From Paenibacillus senegalensis JC66 (GTDB taxonomy: Bacteria > Bacillota > Bacilli > Paenibacillales > NBRC-103111): 56,648 bases of DNA. Location of the stretch: positions 511,077 to 567,724 of the forward strand of contig NZ_HE610961.1 of assembly GCF_000285515.1 (NCBI RefSeq), read 5' to 3'. Positions 9,901 through 17,842 of the stretch are shown piece after piece (positions within the stretch are counted from its first letter, which is position 1; each line of letters starts with the position of its first letter). A program made the translations under genes and the position numbers. Below the pieces are notes generated by a model, which saw nothing but the letters and a program-made list of their open reading frames with translations, was not told where the DNA came from and did no database searches.

Positions 9901-11121
9901 ATCGGCGTGGTGCTTGATCGTGAGCCCGCTTGCGGTTTGGTCAATGGTTACTGTTCCGTTGCCCGCCACATCCGGATAAATGTAGCCGAATATTCCAACC
10001 GCTCCTTTGTTAATCCCTACATATTCAACAGTATTGGAATCGAGGGCGGAGGGATCATTATGAGTGCCGTTTCCGTCCCGAATTTCAAGACCATGGATCT
10101 GATCTGCCGGAACGGTAGTTTCCACATAAGCATCCCGGATTCGGACCTCGCCTGTCGGATGCAAAAGAATTTCCTCATACAGCCGGTCCGGATAAACGTG
10201 GAAAATCCGTTCCAGTCTTACAGGAAGAGCGGCTTTGCGATTATCGATTACGCGAATGTAATCGATTTCAAAATAACTGTCTGCCTGGCCGCCTTCAATA
10301 TCCATACGCAAGTCAGTCAGGCGACCCGACCAATTGGGAGAATCCATATTAACCGTATAGGTATGGAATTCTCCGTCATGAGTTAGAGTAAAGACTTGGC
10401 TGCGTGCCTCAGCAAAGCCCGGCTGGTCCTCCGTACCGTAAAAAATCTTGCCGCCGCCAGTGCTTCCCGTCACCTTCATCCGTACTTCGACCGCATTGGC
10501 TGTACCGATAGGTAAATCTACACCGGAGACAAAGACATACGGGTCAAGAGCCGATGTAATCTGGCCGCGCAGCACGCCATTAGCGGCAGTCAGTCCCCCG
10601 ACATGATCGCTTGCCTCCCATCCTTCCAAAGAGTTCTCAAATTGAAAGGAGGCGAATTCCACTACATGCTCCTCCGCATTTTCCCGACGAAAATTCGTAT
10701 CGAATAGGTGTACATCGGTGTAGTATATTCCAAGCCGGTGCATATTAATGCGACCAGCTGTATCGCTGAATGAAGCCCGGTAAAGGCCTCCTTCCTCATC
10801 TTCAATGACTACATCCATCGTTTGCTCGGCATACGCGCCGGCGGATCCGGCAGGCTGAAACGACACAACCTGTTTCTCTCCCGCCTCCGATAAACCGTAT
10901 GTCAATTCCATCTCGAGGTTGCGTATTACGAAATCATCTCTTGTATAATCCGCATAGTACGCCTGCACCTGGTTTTGCAGGGCATTGGCCGTTTGAATGG
11001 TCGGATGCCAGACGTCCGTTCCCATACTATTGCTGGCAGCAGTCCCACCCGTTCCGACAAGCATCGTACTTCCGGCCATACTTAGCAGCAGCATTCGGCG
11101 AAACGACTTCTTCCCACTCAC
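6925..11121 (-). CDS. Large secreted multimodular protein with three carbohydrate-binding-like modules and FN3
   Basis: 1398 aa, GTG start at 11121 with AAAGGAG eight bases upstream. A signal peptide is visible (MSGKKSFRRMLLLSMAGS..., cleavage near TAA-SN). Modules of about 140 residues lie at roughly 157-293, 998-1134 and 1250-1393. Each starts with F-x-F or WEF plus EGW and ends with EIDYIRV, DIDYIRV or SIDYIRI. An FN3 domain lies at 1135-1249. The central 300-980 region is beta-rich with no motif I can place and may carry the catalytic or main binding function. The protein probably acts outside the cell on the operon's glycan substrate, as a hydrolase, lyase or binding scaffold. No S-layer or sortase anchor is seen. 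Confidence 0.7.
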   Translation of the reverse strand: MSGKKSFRRMLLLSMAGSTMLVGTGGTAASNSMGTDVWHPTIQTANALQNQVQAYYADYTRDDFVIRNLEMELTYGLSEAGEKQVVSFQPAGSAGAYAEQTMDVVIEDEEGGLYRASFSDTAGRINMHRLGIYYTDVHLFDTNFRRENAEEHVVEFASFQFENSLEGWEASDHVGGLTAANGVLRGQITSALDPYVFVSGVDLPIGTANAVEVRMKVTGSTGGGKIFYGTEDQPGFAEARSQVFTLTHDGEFHTYTVNMDSPNWSGRLTDLRMDIEGGQADSYFEIDYIRVIDNRKAALPVRLERIFHVYPDRLYEEILLHPTGEVRIRDAYVETTVPADQIHGLEIRDGNGTHNDPSALDSNTVEYVGINKGAVGIFGYIYPDVAGNGTVTIDQTASGLTIKHHADIGDGEWGAGEKIRFGHRLYNDAQGQPGRIAAEAELERNPLRADNIQVLNADAVTGFAGYDPYRGFYEFTVDHSDFNEAFYLQPHKQPAAKIRIANDEAPRRIFVQIRTKAASGALEAGVVLNENDVLLPLPVEVAKNFQGENEDAFYYPGDIAFSESYFPLELAPEQTLEFTSLHLYQNWGKFPLKQISSVRFTRPYYHLSTGVTETNCWVPFFVNGRTGWILPDFRTRSGYMWSNQPQFDAVGKNYLFEYRDSDGNFSLMENTNAKIDSVGPTHSDITLDFVTDDGKADVTVRSVEMPQTDENRTFVSVEIVFRDTLHISDTKNNLSLFKTESRNQTFRKLGYLDENNTPATQPLLVGTEPGKVVLGEAKPYWTLYDFDRTNNPGGGTNVGVLVQRADITAGGQPYQDGLAVVTSHQGSGPATTNTASMTLNRPQITFEPGDRIELELILLPWGSYESDNDQTLQALRSDYGLNPLSATAHTGQVTADSFVPTVQAVQEAAEFTISGGKNHVSFAVEGFSSYEPPEIYKLNRGQWELYDPSVKGYDGYRVYVDRNGKYGFSYVDETDGSEQRYRVAAKTRGAFPERNWEFKQTGDTEGWTAHNGAVITVSNGALEAASADGSGYIESGERLGMQAALYKYVKINLRNNTASPDMKLYYTTRSDRTWSEDKAITFSPLPNAGAFAEYTLDMGSQRKWRSLIDQMRLYIPPGEDGIDIDYIRVTRQPSSDSIPPATVADLIVTATTPTSAVLSWTAPGDDGMSGKAAYYDIRYSTTPFTESTWAEATQFHRVPGPKKGGLPESFTVTGLGENTTYYFALKAVDAKANVSGMSNLAEGITGIRPEYIRAWEFAADSDLEGWRMQNQVSGSVGDGILRLISTGTDPYILSPDQLAISDPQVYRHVKLRLKNETSSPSGDIFFITNEDPVWNSAKSVPFATSGNDEEYQEYIIDMGANPLWQGTIRGIRLDPASAPGIISIDYIRIAGDITEEME

Positions 11122-11291
11122 GCCCTCATCTCCTTTAATGACAAGTTCTCGTCAGCGCAGTTTCTTTCCACTCTGTCCCGGATTCCGGTTTCCGGCTGTG
11201 TATGTTCTCTATGCTTCACCCCCTTTCATTTTCAATCATGAATAGCAGGCTCAGATTGTGCTTTCTCATGTTGTTGGCCTGAAAAACCGTA

Positions 11292-13604
11292 TTAGACCGC
11301 TACCCCATTCACAAAATAACGAACATCAGGTGCCGGATGAACAACCGCCTGCAAGGCTTCGGGAATGTCCGCCCTATACATAATCACTCCGTCCGGACCC
11401 CGATTCCATTGGATCCGGATCATTCCTGCCGCCGTAGGAATATCGCCCTTAGCCCAATCCAATCCGTTGACCGATCCCTTCAGCTGCACGATACCGCTGC
11501 CTAATTCCCAGATGTTCACTCCCAAAGCATATTGCGTCAGCAAATAAGTTGGAGACGCCCCCCAGCCATGACAGAAGCTCACCGGCACATCATCCCTCAA
11601 GTAGGTAGGCGTATGGCCCTGATAAGGACTTGGCACAGTACAATCCGGCTTGGACGGATCGAACGTTTCCCACCAGGTGGTGGCCCCCCGGGCCAGCATT
11701 TCGCCCCAATACGACCGGACAATATCGAGCGCCTCGCTGACTCTATTACGGCTTAACAAGGTTTCCAGAACGATATGATAGAAGAAGGAGCCCTTCAGAG
11801 GCGGGGTTTGATTCTGGAAATAGATTTCATTCAAGAAGCTTTCAGCTTCCTCTTCTTCCATTACTCCCGACCAGATCGCGGCGAAATTCGACTGAGCCGA
11901 CAAACAAGTCGACAGGCCTTCATCCGTCAGACAATCGGCAAACGCCAGACTATCGGGAAACCGCAGCTGATCTCGGATTGCGCTGCGCAACCGGCCTGCT
12001 CTCTGGCGAAGAATGTCGGCGGTGTCCGCCTCGCCGATGGCTTCAGCCATTTCAGCAGCCTGCAGTATGGCTTTATAATAGAAGCAATTAACTGCGGTCA
12101 CCCGGTCCCGCCTGTCGAGATAATCAGCCCAGTCGATAAAGCACCACCAACCGCTGCGATCAGCACGGGCGAATAACCCGGACGCATCCTCCTGCCCGCG
12201 GAACCAATCAAGCAGCCGCCATATATAGGGCCACATTTCGCCAAGAAACGCGTTGTCCCTGGTATACTTCCAATGTGTATATACGCCAAACAGCCAGTGC
12301 GCGCAGAAATCGGGCAGCATATGACTGTTGCGCTCCGGCCCGGTTCCAGGAATCGAGCCGTCAGGATTTTGAATGCGGGCCGATTGCGTCAAGCATTTGC
12401 GCATTAATTGCCTATCCCCGTATACGTGATAGATCACTTTGCCGATAACGACCGCATCCACTACCCATAACGCCTGCTCCCTTAACGGGCAGTCCTCAAT
12501 ATGATGCTGGCTGTTGACTTTTGCCGTGTATACCCCTGTCTCCCAAATTTGCTCCAGCAGCGGATCGCTGCAGTTAAACGATCCTTCCGGACCGAACGGA
12601 TAATGCGTAAACTCGGTTTTTAGCGACAGGACTCGTATCGGCTCCGGGGTGGCCATCACGGTAATCTGCAAATAGCGAAATGCACGCCTCGCATACGTAT
12701 GCAGTTCATTCCGGCCATTCTTCATAATGAATGTATTGCCAAGCTGCATCTCCAGAGACTCTCCGAACGATAGCTGCAAAACCCCGCCAGCGGGGGCTTC
12801 GACCGTCAAATGCAAGTATCCGACGACTTCTTTTCCATAATCGTATACCACTCCCGGCAATGAACCCGGTACTCCGGCATCAACTTGAAGCGGAGCCGTC
12901 TCACCGCTGCTGTCAGCAAGCAGTGCGTTCTGCCCGTTTATACGGCCGTAATTCATGTCCGTGCGGACGATCCGCAGCGGCTTTACGTTTTCCGCGGCGA
13001 GTGCGGAAATTTCCGGAGCAAGCAGACGTGGCCATGGACCGCTCGGGTCGTTGGCCGCACTAACCACCTGCGCGAACCCCCAAACGCTGTCATCATAGGT
13101 GCTTTGTTCCCAGCCGTCCTCCTCTTCCGCCAAATAGATCTCACGAAAGCCGTTCCACTTATGCAGACGGGAAACATGAGAAACCCACCGCGGTGATCTC
13201 CGGCATTTCCAGCTGCTGTCCGTGCTGATTGTCATTCTTCCATTTGCCGTTTCCATATCTACCTGGGCAATCAACCCTCCGGGGCCTTGAAATTGTTCAG
13301 TGACGATATCCCGGCTTCCGAAATTGTAGGCTGCAATCGCCACAACGTTAGTACCCGGCTGCAAATAAGCTCCGACATCGTCGTACTCGTCATAATATTT
13401 CCAAGCCAGATCGGCCGGAGCCGGCCCCCGCCCGACCTTTAACCCGTTGATATAGACGATGTAGAATTGGTTCGCCGAAATAGCCAGACGGGCTGCAGCC
13501 GGCGCACTTTCCAGCCGAAAGGTTTTCCTTGCCTCCAGATAAACGTTTTCCACGGATTCCGGGAGTTCATTCCATATCCAAGAAGCGGACCACTCAACCG
13601 TCAC
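11292..13604 (-). CDS. Alpha-L-rhamnosidase, GH78 family
   Basis: 770 aa, GTG start at 13604 after GGAGGGG. The order is N-terminal beta-sandwich domains (WSASWIW start, 1-330), an (alpha/alpha)6 barrel (about 340-690) and a C-terminal beta domain. The GH78 signature is clear: HIEDCPLREQALWVVDA gives Asp371, Glu376 and Asp383 with the same spacing as the acidic residues known in Bacillus RhaB. Glu646 in ATTWWETFDPS matches the proposed catalytic base. The family removes terminal alpha-L-rhamnose from glycans or glycosides by inversion. There is no signal peptide, so it likely acts on oligosaccharides after import by the permeases encoded just upstream. This is the clearest substrate clue in the operon. 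Confidence 0.88.
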   Translation of the reverse strand: MTVEWSASWIWNELPESVENVYLEARKTFRLESAPAAARLAISANQFYIVYINGLKVGRGPAPADLAWKYYDEYDDVGAYLQPGTNVVAIAAYNFGSRDIVTEQFQGPGGLIAQVDMETANGRMTISTDSSWKCRRSPRWVSHVSRLHKWNGFREIYLAEEEDGWEQSTYDDSVWGFAQVVSAANDPSGPWPRLLAPEISALAAENVKPLRIVRTDMNYGRINGQNALLADSSGETAPLQVDAGVPGSLPGVVYDYGKEVVGYLHLTVEAPAGGVLQLSFGESLEMQLGNTFIMKNGRNELHTYARRAFRYLQITVMATPEPIRVLSLKTEFTHYPFGPEGSFNCSDPLLEQIWETGVYTAKVNSQHHIEDCPLREQALWVVDAVVIGKVIYHVYGDRQLMRKCLTQSARIQNPDGSIPGTGPERNSHMLPDFCAHWLFGVYTHWKYTRDNAFLGEMWPYIWRLLDWFRGQEDASGLFARADRSGWWCFIDWADYLDRRDRVTAVNCFYYKAILQAAEMAEAIGEADTADILRQRAGRLRSAIRDQLRFPDSLAFADCLTDEGLSTCLSAQSNFAAIWSGVMEEEEAESFLNEIYFQNQTPPLKGSFFYHIVLETLLSRNRVSEALDIVRSYWGEMLARGATTWWETFDPSKPDCTVPSPYQGHTPTYLRDDVPVSFCHGWGASPTYLLTQYALGVNIWELGSGIVQLKGSVNGLDWAKGDIPTAAGMIRIQWNRGPDGVIMYRADIPEALQAVVHPAPDVRYFVNGVAV

Positions 13605-13632
13605 AGCTTCCCCTCCTCATTGCTTTTTAAAA

Positions 13633-14643
13633 TTACTCCACAAGTCCTGTTCGCTCAATTCCTTGAACAAAATACTTCTGGGCAAACATATACACAACCA
13701 GCAGCGGCATAATGACAAGCAGCGAGGCAGCCATTTTAATCGGCTCGTTCACATCGAATTGCCCGGCAACTGCTGTACCGCCTCCAGCTTTGAAGTTGAG
13801 ATTCGCCTGCAAATAATCAAGCTGTGTAGCCATGGCCAAAAAGCTGTTGTTTTTTAAATACAACGAAGGCTCAAAATACGAGTTCCAGTGCCACACCAAT
13901 GAAAAGAGAAAGACCACCAGCATGGCAGGACGGGCCAAGGGGAACATAATTTTCCAATACATACGCAGGGGGCCTGAGCCGTCAATATGAGCAGATTCCT
14001 CCAGTTCCTTCGGCAGCGCCGCAAAAAATTGCCGGAAAATAATAATAAACAAAGCTCCCCGGATTCCTTGGGCAAACAAGGCCGGAATCAGGAAGGGAAG
14101 CGGCGAATTCAGCCATCCCAGCTTGGAATAGAGCACAAAGAGGGGAATCGCCATCGTTTGAACCGGAACGAGAAAGGTCACGAGCACAATCGCAAACAGA
14201 ACGTTGCGGAACGGGATCGCCAACCGGGCGAAAGCATATCCGGTCAATGCACAGGATGCCACCTGCAGCAGGGCCGCCGTTATCGCCATGAAGCTGGTAT
14301 GTGCCAGAGCACGCGCATAGTCGAGACCTATGGCTGCGTCCACATAGTTCTGCAGCTCGAAGGACATCGGAATCCAGCGGATCGCGGGGTCCAGCATGTC
14401 ACTCATGTTCTTGAAAGAAGTCGACAACATATAGAGCAGTGGCGAAATATAAAGCACGGCCAGCGAAGTCAGCGTGATATACACAGCGATTTTCAGCAAA
14501 TACCCGTCATTCAAGCGCTGTCCGATAAGCAGCAGCTTGATCCGGTCACGCAGCCCCCCGCTTACCCGGCGCTCACGGAGAGCATCCGTCAAGCGCAGAG
14601 GACGCCTGCGGCCCGGACCGGTTGGTTTTACGCTTTCATTCAT
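13633..14643 (-). CDS. Carbohydrate ABC transporter permease (CUT1, MalG-type)
   Basis: 336 aa from ATG 14643, chosen because GGAGGTGAG lies just upstream; the open frame runs 29 codons further into the preceding gene. A basic N-terminal tail precedes six predicted membrane segments. The EAA-type loop reads EESAHIDGSGPLRMYWKIMFPLARP in pieces, the contact point for the ATPase. The gene starts five bases after the partner permease ends. With that partner it forms the second permease pair of this operon; which binding protein serves which pair is not evident. The C-terminus ends QGIERTGLVE, typical of MalG-like subunits. Confidence 0.85.
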   Translation of the reverse strand: MNESVKPTGPGRRRPLRLTDALRERRVSGGLRDRIKLLLIGQRLNDGYLLKIAVYITLTSLAVLYISPLLYMLSTSFKNMSDMLDPAIRWIPMSFELQNYVDAAIGLDYARALAHTSFMAITAALLQVASCALTGYAFARLAIPFRNVLFAIVLVTFLVPVQTMAIPLFVLYSKLGWLNSPLPFLIPALFAQGIRGALFIIIFRQFFAALPKELEESAHIDGSGPLRMYWKIMFPLARPAMLVVFLFSLVWHWNSYFEPSLYLKNNSFLAMATQLDYLQANLNFKAGGGTAVAGQFDVNEPIKMAASLLVIMPLLVVYMFAQKYFVQGIERTGLVE

Positions 14644-14648
14644 CAGGC

Positions 14649-15548
14649 TCACCTCCTTCGGATATTGAATTTCATGGCGAACCGCATAAGCAAAGCAATC
14701 CAGAGGAACACAAAGGCAAAATAGATCCATCCCAGCGCGCTGGCATAGCCATAACCCGTTTCCGGATCCACCATATTCGTCAAAATATGCTGCATGATCG
14801 GGTTAAACGGGTTAGTCGACAGGTCGACGACCGTGTAAATTCCGTTTAACACAATGAAGGGCACAATGGACGGAAACGTAATTTTCCAGAAAGTCTCCCA
14901 TGGTGAGGCTCCATCGATTTGCGCAGCTTCATAAGTAGATTGGGAAATGGTTTGGAAACCGGCCAGGAAAATGATAACCTGGACGCCCGAGAACCAGAGA
15001 ATCATAATAAACTTGCCCAATACGCTCATAACCGGTTCAGCCGCGGTCGGGGGGAGAAGGGTGTAGACGAGCTCCTCGACGTTATACTGCTGCGTAAGGG
15101 GCAGTTCACCTTGACCCTGGTTAAACAATTCAATCAGAACGCGTCCCGTAGCGAAAATTACAGGCAGGAAGAAGACGGTACGGAAAAACATCGTTCCGAA
15201 AAATCGCTGGTTTAACAATGTCGCCACCAGCAGAGCAAAAATAACTGTAATCGGAACGATGAGCACCGCCTCCCGGACAAACAGAAACATCTGCTCCGGG
15301 AACTTGTTGTCTCGCAAAAAGGCATAGACAAAATTATCCAAAGAAACGAATTGATAGATTAGGCCTGAGCCATCCGGGGCTATCCGGATCTTATGGAAGC
15401 TTAAAAACAAGGAGTACAGCAGCGGATAAGCCATAAATGCCAGCATTCCGATCATCCAAGGAGTTAAGAAGAGCAGACCGATCGCTGATGCCTTGGCCCG
15501 CTGCCTGCGCTGCAGCCGCTTATGCTCTTGCGGAGATAATGTGCTCAC
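14649..15548 (-). CDS. Carbohydrate ABC transporter permease (CUT1, MalF/UgpA-type)
   Basis: 299 aa, GTG start at 15548 overlapping the stop of the DUF5696 gene (GTGA), with GGAGG in front. Six membrane segments are predicted. The EAA loop YEAAQIDGASPWETFWKITFP lies in the second half, with the conserved acidic-Gly-Ala pattern. It is the partner of the following permease. The tight overlap with the DUF5696 gene argues that this pair belongs functionally with that protein. Confidence 0.85.
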   Translation of the reverse strand: MSTLSPQEHKRLQRRQRAKASAIGLLFLTPWMIGMLAFMAYPLLYSLFLSFHKIRIAPDGSGLIYQFVSLDNFVYAFLRDNKFPEQMFLFVREAVLIVPITVIFALLVATLLNQRFFGTMFFRTVFFLPVIFATGRVLIELFNQGQGELPLTQQYNVEELVYTLLPPTAAEPVMSVLGKFIMILWFSGVQVIIFLAGFQTISQSTYEAAQIDGASPWETFWKITFPSIVPFIVLNGIYTVVDLSTNPFNPIMQHILTNMVDPETGYGYASALGWIYFAFVFLWIALLMRFAMKFNIRRR

Positions 15549-17842
15549 CGGCCGCCTCCTTCCTGAACGACCCGGAACGATAAAGCCTCTACCCGGTGCC
15601 CGGCACTCTCAAAAGGCATCCGCGTATAGTTCACCCATACCGTGCGGCCATTCCCATAGGTCGTTTCATACACCCCTTCAGCCAGCTTGCGGTGGTTCTC
15701 AATGAAGCTTCCCCACGTCCCTTGCAGAGCTGCTGCAAAGTCGTTGTATTCTTGCAGGATTCGCTCATTCAATAGTGCGAACTGGGTGCTGTACATCGAG
15801 GAGAAGCTAGTTTCCAGCAGCAGCCGGGTGTTTTCATAGGTGACCGTGAAGTAAGGCAGGGCCCCATATTCAATAGCCCTCAAGAACTCCGCCTCCGGAT
15901 CGCCCCGCTCGTTGCCGGGAGATGCTGAATATGTGACCAGACCGTGCAGAGCTATCGGATAAAAGGGCACTTGTTCATCAATGATGAAATCATAGTTGCC
16001 TTCAACCGGAAAACGGTGATAATGGTCAGCCAGGCCGATAGAGAAGGAAGGCGCTCCGTATAAGATTAGATAATCCATCTTTTCCCTTGCTTCGTCCATA
16101 ATGTCCTGATAGACCCGGATCGTGTCCTTCCGTTCGTAAAACCCGCTTCTACTGAAATCACTGTATACATACTCCATCCCGGTCAAGCCTATATGGCTAA
16201 CATCTGTGGCCTTGTAGTGAGCAATCGATTCCTGGAAAAGCTGGACCGCAGCCTCTGGACTAACCGCATAATTGGGGCTTGGGGAACGGGCGGCATCGTA
16301 GCCGCGACTTTGCTGAAATTGCAAAGCCCGCCCATCCAGCATGCGGGCGGCATCGCTTCTTGGGGAGAAGCCTGTGCCGGGCTGCTCCCCCGCGGCCTCA
16401 TTGAACGGATCAACCAAGTACAGCACTACTCCGTTCTCACGAGCATAATTCGCCAATTCGCCAAGCCCTTGCTTTCCGCCTATCTTGCGCTCCACCGGAA
16501 ATCGCTTGGGCAGCTTCCCGGGATAGCCCCCTTCGTGCCAGCCGACCAGTCCCAGCCGCAAATCAGCGACTCCTTCCTGACGAATGAAGTCAGCCATCGT
16601 CCTGGCCTGCTCCAGTGTCGTCGTCACGATAGTTTCGCTTCCGAAACGCCCCGGCTTACTGGCCGCCGCAATGATATCCAAATATAACGGTAGAGTTTCC
16701 TGGTCAGTCTGCAGCGGGACCAGGGCATGTTCGCTCATCAGATATTTGCGGTAGGCTTTGGCCATGCCCACATAATCGGCATCGTCTTTATCCAGCAGGG
16801 TGTACCGGATTTGAATCGGCTCCGCCATCAGCGCCTGCTCATAGCTGGTCACCGCGCTGGTTAGGCCGACAGGCTGACGGTAGGGCTGGCGGAAACGGAA
16901 GCTGGCATTTACCGCATGGAACTCGGTATGCAGCCCGGCCGGAGCCGCGTAAATATTCGCTTTCAGTTGACCTTCTTCGATGACTGCGAGGAAGCCGGAA
17001 TCGCCGCGATTCATCCCGAATACCGGATACTGGATCGGTGTCCTCGAAAAGGGCACATCCAGCTGCGGTATGGACAAGTCAGCCCCAAACACCGGGAAAT
17101 CGTAAGGCGAGGACAGGGCTGGCCGCTCCTTGGCGAAATGGATTAGGCCGCCCGGTCCGTCAGGAACGAATAAGTAACCTTCCCTGTCGTTGAACGAGGC
17201 TGCAAAGAAGGGCAAAACGTCCAGGGTAGACAGCCGGTTATCCTTCGTCTCGAGAATTCCATGCTCCGGCACCCGTACCTGAAGGCCGTCAGCTAATAGC
17301 GTATATTCGAAGTAAAAGGCGAAGCCGAGATCATCAACCGTGTAGCGTACTCCTACTCCGTCTTCAATCCTTTTCCATTCAATTTGGGCGGAGTGATCCA
17401 CCGTGTTGCCTGCCGTTTCCTTGTTTTCGTTTCCGCGCAAATACCGGAAGGTGAAGGGGGACGCCAAATTTGAGCGCCATAGCCCTTTTGTCTGCACCTC
17501 AGCCAGCACGTCTGGCCCGGGATTGCTCGCCCAGAGCAGTTCCGGCTGCCTGCTATGCTGCAGAGCAATATACCCGCTGCCTGGCTCAAGCCACAAGGAA
17601 AGCGCTCCTGCCTCCGCCATACGGTAATAAATCATTCCCTCGAAGCTTGCTGTCTCCGTGTCCTGCGGACTTCCCTGTTGCATTTGCAGGCCATCCATGA
17701 AGCTGAGAGCCGCTTCCGGGCGATAGCTGCCCAACAATTCAAAGTCGCGCTCGGCGGTTAACCATAAATAAGCGATAAGCCCGGACAACAGGAACAGAAT
17801 AGCCAACCGGCCATACAGCTTCCGCAGCCTTTGATTAAACAC
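15545..17842 (-). CDS. DUF5696-type membrane-anchored glycosidase-like protein
   Basis: 765 aa, GTG start at 17842 with GGGAGG upstream, overlapping the previous gene by eight bases. One membrane segment near residues 12-30 would anchor the protein with its bulk outside. The N-terminal half (about 50-370) is beta-sandwich-like. The second half resembles a TIM barrel: LRLGLVGWHEGGYPGK, VVLYLVDPFNE, HIGLTGMEYVYSDF, DFIIDEQVPFYP and GALPYFTVTYE. These features recall large retaining glycosidases such as GH101/GH129, but I cannot identify catalytic residues. I recognise it as the DUF5696 type often found beside Paenibacillus sugar transporters. Likely role: cell-surface glycan processing or capture feeding the adjacent permeases. 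Confidence 0.65.
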   Translation of the reverse strand: MFNQRLRKLYGRLAILFLLSGLIAYLWLTAERDFELLGSYRPEAALSFMDGLQMQQGSPQDTETASFEGMIYYRMAEAGALSLWLEPGSGYIALQHSRQPELLWASNPGPDVLAEVQTKGLWRSNLASPFTFRYLRGNENKETAGNTVDHSAQIEWKRIEDGVGVRYTVDDLGFAFYFEYTLLADGLQVRVPEHGILETKDNRLSTLDVLPFFAASFNDREGYLFVPDGPGGLIHFAKERPALSSPYDFPVFGADLSIPQLDVPFSRTPIQYPVFGMNRGDSGFLAVIEEGQLKANIYAAPAGLHTEFHAVNASFRFRQPYRQPVGLTSAVTSYEQALMAEPIQIRYTLLDKDDADYVGMAKAYRKYLMSEHALVPLQTDQETLPLYLDIIAAASKPGRFGSETIVTTTLEQARTMADFIRQEGVADLRLGLVGWHEGGYPGKLPKRFPVERKIGGKQGLGELANYARENGVVLYLVDPFNEAAGEQPGTGFSPRSDAARMLDGRALQFQQSRGYDAARSPSPNYAVSPEAAVQLFQESIAHYKATDVSHIGLTGMEYVYSDFSRSGFYERKDTIRVYQDIMDEAREKMDYLILYGAPSFSIGLADHYHRFPVEGNYDFIIDEQVPFYPIALHGLVTYSASPGNERGDPEAEFLRAIEYGALPYFTVTYENTRLLLETSFSSMYSTQFALLNERILQEYNDFAAALQGTWGSFIENHRKLAEGVYETTYGNGRTVWVNYTRMPFESAGHRVEALSFRVVQEGGGR

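Noticed and set aside
13987-14724. 245-codon plus-strand open frame rich in Gln, Arg and His
   Set aside because: Composition is that of an antisense frame of a membrane protein; it covers two permease genes with clear EAA motifs.
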